From Guadua angustifolia (taxonomy: Eukaryota; Streptophyta; Magnoliopsida; Poales; Poaceae): a stretch of 64,000 bases of DNA. Each line of letters opens with the position of its first letter. The first letter of the stretch is position 1. Of this stretch, positions 57,850-64,000 are shown piece by piece. The DNA is taken from contig CM070520.1 in the NCBI GenBank assembly GCA_036346375.1, forward strand, positions 45,031,854 to 45,095,853, read 5' to 3'. A program made the position numbers and the translations under genes. The notes below the pieces were generated by a model that was not told the origin of the DNA, made no database searches, and worked only from the letters and a program-made list of their open reading frames with translations.

Positions 57850-60800
57850 GGTTGTCAGCCAACGATAGGGAGGTGCCACGAAATAAATAAATCTCTGGAC
57901 ATGTAATTAAAGTGTAAGTACTAAGAAATTGACATGTGCACACTACCTCGACATTGCTTGTCGGCACATCGCCGTGGGTAATATTTTGTATATAGTGGCA
58001 CACATAATAGCCACATAAGTTGTTTCGGTATTGCATTTGTAGAACCTGCGATGAAATTTGAAAAGAAAACAATTATTGGGATGAAAAACTGTTACAACAT
58101 ATTAGTATTCTTTATTACGTACTCGAGTGCTTATCTGGACATGAAATTCGTTCTCGAAAGCTCCTTGTTGCTTCTTTCGAGCCTTGCGAATGCCACTGTG
58201 ATGCGTTATTATGAATAGTAATTATCGAGTTCGAATTAGCAAGGTATTTCAATATAATAAGGAAACTATTGTATATATATGTGTTATATACCTGTTTAGG
58301 ATGTTAATGATATATTATATTTTTCCACCGGATTCCTTCTTGAGTCTTGAATAACGATCTGGCTACTATCAAGCTTGATGACAAGAAGGATCAAGTGAAA
58401 CCTATTTATATATTACAACATATATGTAACTAGCTAGTAGTATTACCAATGCCTTGGAAAAGATAAGAACAAGAGGTTGTATATATACGTACTCGAAGTT
58501 GAAGGGTAGAAGTATGTACGATTTGTAGTACTGTCATAAGAATGCATCTAGAATGTAATCCTCAACAGCCTTTGAGTTGCATCCAAAGACGAACTCGTTA
58601 ACAATCTCTGGGTCGATGAAGCCCACGTTGAAGATGTTTTGTTTTCTACATCGTTGTATCTCCATTCTACATAGAAAGGGATAAGTTATTAGAGTTGCAA
58701 TTTTATGGTACGAGGATGCACACGGTAAAGGTATGAGCTTGACACTTACAGGCACCAGCAGCTCATGAGAGACACGTTGATGGCGTTGCCATGGTAAAAA
58801 TGGTACAAGTCTTCGAATTCGAGCCATATGTTGTTGTCCCCGCGATAAAAATCTTCTTGTGTGATACGAAGGGGGAACATTATTCTTCCTTGAGCGGACT
58901 CTGTCATGTACCATTCATGAAATTGCCACATCTTGGTTGGCAGATCCTTTATCTCATTAGGGCCAATCAGCTCCCGGCCTAACTTATATTGCCATATGAC
59001 TTCTGCTACTGGGAGATCATCTGCTAATCCAAGAGTTGCAGCTGTGGAACTGAGTCCTGCCTCTTTCATAAATCTCTCGAGGTTCTCCTGATCTTGATGT
59101 TGCTGATCTTGGTCTCTCTTCTTCGTTGCCGCTGCTGCCTGATCACGTTTATTCTTCCGTGTAGCCTTTATTATTGTCCGTTCATAGTTGGACGGCATAG
59201 GCAGTGGCTCTACATGGTATATCGCGAAGTGTTCCGCAGCTTTTGGATCAATTGGTACCTTTGGCTCTGGCTTCTTTTTTATGAAGTGTGCAGCCAATTC
59301 TGCTTTGATGACTGTGTCATTCTCCTCCTTAGTCCTATCATATGCCCTCTTTGGAGGTTCCTTTATCTTTTTCGATCAGCTGGACTTCGCCTTCTTGGGA
59401 GCGGGTGGAGGAGCCCTTCTGGTATCGAGCTTCTTCCTCGGAGGAGATGGTGGAGGCGTGGTTTTCCTGGGAGGGTTCTTTTTTGTTTGAGATGCTGGTG
59501 GTGGAGTAGGGCTTCTACGTGGAGCGTGGAGTAGAGGAGGCGTGCTCTATTTTGCCGGCGAGGCATTGCATGGTGGTGATGTTGGAGGAGGTGTGGGTTG
59601 CCGTTGTGGGGATGACGCCTCCACACCATCTGGAAATATGATGTACCGTTTGCGCCAGAGGATGATATTGTGGAGGGCCTGTCCAAGCTTCGTCACCTCG
59701 TCGCCTCCAGCAATATCGAGGTGAAGTTCTTCAAATCCGCTCAGCACCTCCTCCACCGCGACCTTCGAGTAACCTAGGGGTATCTCGTTGCAGTGGAACG
59801 TCTGGCTCGGCTCCACCAGAAATGCCATGTCGTAAGCCACCTTGATGGAGAGGTTATGCGCATCAACATGTAGCTCACACTGGCGGCGAACCCTTATGTC
59901 ATCCACGGGATAACGGGCCAGCAAGTTGTCCACTTCACGGGCCCCGGTGGACGCGTAGCTACTCCGCCGCGCGGAGGGGCTGATCACGGCGTTCGGCTGA
60001 TTGCTCGAACCTAGTCCCTGAAGCATGCTGAGGGCAATTTGTACTTGTTGTGCAACTATGTCGCCGATGCTAGCCTGGGTTGCTCTGAGCTCTTGTTCCA
60101 ATTGGTACATTTTATATAGTTATCTTGTTTTGCTTCTATGCCGGCTCCTGTATGTATGCACATCCTTAGCGAAACCGTACTTCCACGGCGTTAGCTTGCC
60201 CATACCTTGTGTCCCTCCCGGGTGCTCAGGGTTTTGAAGGGCATGTGTTAGCTCGTCATCCTCCCTGTCTGTCACCAACAAACTTGCCTAAGACTGCTCG
60301 ATAGCTTGTACAATCCTTTGACCAGCCTCTTGCACTCTTGGTGCCATCACCAAGCTGCCGTCATCTGCAAGGTTCCCCCATGACCCATGAACCAATTGCG
60401 CAGCGCTCTTCCCACAAAGCAGTAGCCGATGTGATGTCCTTCACCATTAATTCTTCTTCATACTTCTCCCATTTCGGTATAGCCTTGAGGTAACCACCGG
60501 TGCCAAGATGGTGGTGGTATTTCTTCATCTGTGAATTGTCCTTGTTCTTCTGACTCGCGGCCTAGCCTTCAGCTGACAGCTTGTACTCCTCGAATGCTTT
60601 CCAGTGATCTGTCAGCTTAGGAAATTGGTTGAAGTCAGGTCTTTCTCCCTTCTGCACATACTTGCGGCTGAGAGATGTCTTCCACGCCTGAAACAAGGTT
60701 GCCATCTTCTTCAAAGTGTATTTCTTGGTCTTGTCTTCGGACCCTTGAGGAAATGTAAAATTTTCCTTAATATCTTGCCAGAGCAGGTCCTTGGTAGCTT

Positions 60801-61290
60801 GAGGAACTTCAGCCTATTTTCTAATGCTAATTGGGATGTGATCCCTCAAGTGGTAACCGCAAGCGTTGTTGTACGACCCAATCTAGCTGAAAGAGAACAA
60901 CCGCATCCCTTCGTTGCTAACGTTGGTAAACACATGCTTTGTGGACGGCTTCTTGTTAGGTCCCCGATGCTTGGATTGGTTGTTCGATGTACCGGGCTTG
61001 AAATACACAAACATATGTATAAACATGTCAGAGTGTATTATATTAATAAATTGCGATCAATTAACATGTCCACGGGGATTATATTCTTCTGGCTATACCT
61101 CATCCTCGCCGAAACCAGTGTTACCAGACTCAGTGGCTCCAGCGTCAATGGCCTCATCGGCTGCAGCCTCAACAGCCTCACCGGAACCAACGTTAGCCTC
61201 AGCGGTAGCAGCGTTAGCATCACCTTCGATGCTACCCAGCGTAATGGAGTCTAGCAAGAACTATTCTCCCTCGTCAAAATTAGGGTCACC
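57850..61290 (-). pseudogene. CACTA-C second gene with Ulp1 (C48) domain, C-terminus missing
   Basis: N-terminal part acidic and Ala/Glu-rich (EGDANAATAEANVGSGEAVE, 61220-61110). A Transposase_24-like part follows (60900-60250), then MYQLEQELRATQASIGDIVA (60110), GFEELHLDIAGGDEV and KRYIIFPDGVE (59730-59630). A long linker exon (59297-58750) reads MAAHFIKKKPEPKVPIDPKA and MWQFHEWYMTESAQGRIMFP. The protease part has MEIQRCRKQNIFNVGFIDPE (58665-58606), RFHLILLVIKLDSSQIVIQD (about 58400-58340, catalytic His, then Asp) and QYRNNLCGYYVCHY (Cys codon 58015-58013). The His, Asp, Gln and Cys residues are all present. The final exon (QE-L-GF..EFH block of CACTA-A) is missing because the element is truncated at 57815. 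Frame breaks occur around 60115-60700 and 58990. Probably inactive. Confidence 0.75.
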
Positions 61291-61373
61291 ACGTCCTGGT
61301 TACACCATCTATCCTAATTCCAAAAAAATGTTGACATAAATATCATATATTTGAACTTGGTCATGTATGCACA

Positions 61374-61560
61374 TAGGGGTGGATATCGAGCTGATTCGAC
61401 TCGACTCGACTCGGTAAACTCATTAAGATAACGAGCCAGCTCAACTTGACTCATTATCTTAACGAGCTTAAAGCTCAATTCAGCTCAACTCGTTAAAAAC
61501 TTGAGTTGACTCATTAAAAACTTGAGTTGACTCAACATACACATTTGATTTGTATAAGAA
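61374..61560. repeat. hAT-MITE-like repeat with actcgactcg phrases
   Basis: Starts taggggtgga (61374) and contains actcgactcgactcgg, cattaagataacgagc and an inverted tcattatcttaacgagc, with attaaaaacttgagttgact twice (61491, 61515). The opening resembles hAT-type MITE ends, but no closing end or duplication is evident. Confidence 0.4.
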
Positions 61561-61649
61561 AAAAATATATCTCCACAATAGAGGCTTGACTGTATATTCA
61601 TCAATAGTCTCTACATGCACATAGTCTTACGCCCGTCGTTGGGACATTT

Positions 61650-62225
61650 AGCTGAACATCTTATGGGTAGTAGAATTAGAGAGGGAGGAGGAGGGCGTGG
61701 GCACAACTATACCTCGGTCCTCCAGGGTGGAATGGCGGGGTGGCGTCGGCCTGCAGTGGCGGAGGCGTCGGCAGCCATGGCGATGAGGGCACTGCTGGGG
61801 TGGAGTCTTCTTGGGCGTCGATGGCGGAGGAGAACAACGGCGTCGGCGAGGCGCAAGGCTGGTGGAGGAGGGCGAGATGGCAGCGCGGGGTCTTGACAAA
61901 GGCGGTGGCGGTGAGACAAAGGAGGCGATCAAGCGAGGACTTAGAAAATTTACGGTGTGAGAGCGGGGAGGATAATCAGTATAAAGGAACCCACTTCTAC
62001 AAGCGGTTGGTATTACCAACCGCTTGTAGAAATAAAAAGTAGAAGCGGTTGGTATTACCAACTGCTTGTAGAAGGTGCTTTACAAGCGATTGGTATTACT
62101 AACCGCTTGTAGAGCGCATGGTTGGGCAGGAGTGGGAAAGGACCTATACAAACGGTTGTTACTACCAACCACTTGTAGAAGTAATCTATTCAAGCGGTTG
62201 GTAGTACCAACCGCTTGTAAAAGTG
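61650..62225 (-). promoter_or_regulatory. CACTA-C internal promoter with five palindromic motifs
   Basis: On the minus strand a TATA-like cctttatactg (61987-61977) is followed by a GC-rich leader (61960-61650). Upstream lie five palindromes of the type caagcggttggtattaccaa-ccgcttg at about 61999, 62043, 62081, 62140 and 62188, spaced about 40-60 bp. The same arrangement occurs in CACTA-A and -B with their own motif. Confidence 0.62.
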
Positions 62226-62434
62226 CCGAATTTGTAGCTGTTTTAAGATTCCTTTTTTTATTTACAGTTTTATGATTGTTTCATTTCAGAATTTGTAAAA
62301 ATGCTTTTAGCACTTCAGTTTCATTTCAGAATTTGTAAAAATGCTTTTAGCACTTTAGTTTCATTCCAAATAAACACATAATACAGTAGAAGACCCGTGT
62401 TACATATACATAGTTCATACAGTAGTGGTACATC
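62226..62434 (-). other. TNP2 3' region of CACTA-C
   Basis: Contains a duplicated phrase, tttcatttcagaatttgtaa then aaatgcttttagcac (62279 and 62321). It corresponds to the unit amplified as an inverted array in CACTA-A (23850-24540). Confidence 0.55.
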
Positions 62435-62698
62435 TTAAGTAGTCACGTACTTTGTCTTTACAAGTGTTCCTTCATTATGATCGCGACGTATGAAAGGAGC
62501 ATCCACGTCTATGTCATTCAGGAGGCTTATGTCGACATCCACCACGAAAGGAGGGAGCTCGTCGAACTGACTATACTCTTCCTCGTCTGTGACGTCCTCA
62601 ACTCCAACAATCCTTCGTTTGCCTTGGAGAACCACGTGTCGCTTTGGCTTACTACTACAATCTTTTTGCTTGTCCTTCTGCTTCTTAGGTTTGTTTGA
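62435..62698 (-). pseudogene. C-terminal fragment of CACTA-C TNP2 transposase
   Basis: An open minus-strand end, 88 codons, reading in part SNKPKKQKDKQKDCSSKPKR, GVEDVTDEEEYSQFDELPPF and SLLNDIDVDAPFIRRDHNEG, with stop at 62437-62435. It matches the C-terminal tail of CACTA-A/B TNP2 (RDHNEG.LVK.KYV). The rest is cut off by LTR DNA at 62699. Confidence 0.78.
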
Positions 62699-63270
62699 TG
62701 TCGGGACCCGAATCTGCAAATCCGGACCCTTTGTGTATTCTCAGACTAGTCGAGGACCACGCTAGTACACACAGGATAAACAAAGTTGAAGTACCACAAT
62801 CATACACAGCGGAATTAATAATAAAGTACTTCAAACATGAATATAAATGAGTTACACGACCTTATGGTCACCTTACATTAATTCGCCACGCAGGGCGATA
62901 AATAACAATAGTAGCACAAGATCAACAGCGGAAGCAAAAGTACGATAATGAAACCCCTCGTAGCCACAGGCAACCGACGAGGCTCAACCCTAATCCTCCT
63001 GACCTTCGGTGAACTCCTCCTCCCAAGCTGGCACAGCTTCTTCTTCTGAGGTTTTTGTCGAAGCAAGGGTGAGTATACAACATACTCAACAAGTCATGCA
63101 CAAATGCAGTTCTATTACTACATTCATGGCTTATTCCAAAGGAAAGGCTTAAATGGTTATTTTGCATAAAGCGGCATTTCTTTTAACAGGTAATCCTATT
63201 AGATTAAAAGCGGTAAAACCAATATTATTAATAATTAATTTCTCAATTCTTTTTCCAGAGTTTGGCACAC
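62699..63270 (-). mobile_element. LTR fragment inserted in CACTA-C TNP2
   Basis: Starts tgtcgggacccgaatctgca and contains ggaccacgctagtacacaca, gaccttatggtca, cgccacgcagggcgat and a cagcttcttcttct phrase. Its order of motifs matches the following segment (63271-64000) but ends at 63270. In the opposite orientation it carries the usual LTR order (caccc, agtatgttgtatactcacc), so it is a minus-strand LTR. The 5 bases before it are TTTGA; the far duplication is not visible. Confidence 0.68.
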
Positions 63271-64000
63271 AGCTATCGGGACCCGAATACGCAAATCCGG
63301 ACCCTCTGTGTATTCAGCACTAGTCCAGGATCACGCTAGTGCACACAGTCTCAACATTGGTACATATCACAGTCATAACCAACGAAATAATAAGTACTTT
63401 AATTAAATACTCAAACTAGTTGATTGACCTTATGGTCAAGTTACAAAGAATACGCCACGCAGGGCGAAGACTTATTAAAATATTCAAATGCAGCGGAAAT
63501 AAAATAAACTCGTGGTGCCAACCAATTTGCCACAGTAAGCCGATCGCTCGCTCCTAGTTTGTCGGCTCCTCGATACTCCTCCTCTGAAAGGGGTTGCTTC
63601 TTCTTCAAGCTGAAGTTGTGTTGTTGTGGGGTGAGTACTTTGAGCACTCAGCAAGTCATGCACAGAATGCAATTTCTAATATTCTACATGCATGGCTTAG
63701 TACAAAGGATAGGCTATGGTTCATGAGCGGTACAGCCTTCAAGATAAACAATAATAGATTGCAAAGCAGTAAAACAGTAGTAAGAATAATAGATTTCACA
63801 AACATTTCAACCGTAAATCCTTTTTCCATCCTAAGTCAAATTCATCATCATCAACCCAAGTAACTTCCATAAGCAAGTCATTTTTATGAAAATCTAACCC
63901 TTGACTGTAATCACTGAGCGATGCTCAATACCGTGAGCACGGCTATTCGAATAGGTTGTACACTCTGCAGAGGTTATACACTTTACCCACAAGATACATC
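63271..64000 (-). mobile_element. Second copy of the same LTR family, runs off the window
   Basis: Starts tatcgggacccgaatacgca at 63271 and repeats the motifs of the previous copy with about the same spacing (cacgctagtgcacacag, gaccttatggtcaag, cgccacgcagggcgaagact). It continues past the break point of the first copy to the ggctattcgaataggttgt...cctctgcagag-like region (minus orientation: cctctgcagagtgtacaa) at 63940-63985. Either it is nested in the first copy or the two are tandem. Confidence 0.68.

Larger units (their letters stand above)
57815..62698 (-). mobile_element. CACTA-C: partial CACTA element
   Basis: It carries the same gene order as CACTA-A/B but a different subterminal motif. 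At 57821 the palindrome aagcggttggtgttaccaac-cgctt occurs, and five copies of it lie at 61997-62223. Genes on the minus strand: Ulp1-domain gene (about 61290 to 57850) and the C-terminal end of TNP2 (62698 to 62435). No CACTA terminus was found on the left; the junction with the LTR near 57800 looks like a deletion. On the right it is cut by LTR sequence at 62699. Confidence 0.75.

Overview
This is plant nuclear DNA, almost certainly from a grass (Poaceae). It is dominated by transposable elements, most of them CACTA (En/Spm) DNA transposons with GC-rich subterminal repeats, together with Tourist-type and foldback MITEs, long LTRs and a hAT remnant. Only one host-type gene is largely readable: a receptor-like protein kinase split by introns (coding exons 49743-54940). 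No rRNA genes, CRISPR arrays or bacterial features were seen.

Layout. 1-2094: diverged tandem repeats, an AT-rich stretch and a complete Tourist-like MITE (1291-1584, TTA duplication). 2095-15061: a structurally complete CACTA transposon (CACTA-1) with matching terminal inverted repeats and a 3-bp CCG target duplication. It carries a decayed TNP2 transposase, a decayed second gene of the Transposase_24 (Ptta/En/Spm) type, and two pieces of host genes: one exon of a DEAH-box RNA helicase (sense) and three exons of a YTH/ECT-type m6A reader N-terminal region (antisense). It is therefore a Pack-CACTA. 15062-18309: a hAT-like BED-finger remnant and a foldback MITE. 18310-29395 (CACTA-A) and 30846-44306 (CACTA-B): two closely related CACTA elements in the same orientation, 1.45 kb apart. 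Each encodes on the minus strand TNP2 followed by a second gene that ends in a Ulp1/C48-type cysteine-protease domain. B has a clean TTT duplication; A does not. Their middle parts differ completely: an inverted-repeat array in A; a 107-bp palindrome, a retroposon and GC-rich cargo-like sequence in B.

44307-54940: promoter, leader and exons of the receptor-like kinase. A 4.7-kb apparent solo LTR (44965-49686, TTAGC duplication) sits in the leader region just upstream of the start codon, and a second LTR (from 54936) interrupts the last exon and supplies the stop codon. 54936-about 57800: this second LTR, truncated. About 57815-62698: a partial third CACTA element (CACTA-C) with a Ulp1-domain gene and the C-terminal end of TNP2, cut at 62699 by LTR sequence that continues, nested, to the window end.

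How the parts relate. In CACTA-A, -B and -C the second gene has an internal TATA-type promoter flanked by palindromes of the form CGGTTGGT-spacer-ACCAACCG or close variants, the same motif found near the element ends. This suggests the element's own DNA-binding protein could control both transposition and expression of the protease-bearing gene. Most element genes contain stops and frameshifts; many A/B differences sit at ACCGG-like sites, so some frameshifts may be assembly errors rather than decay.
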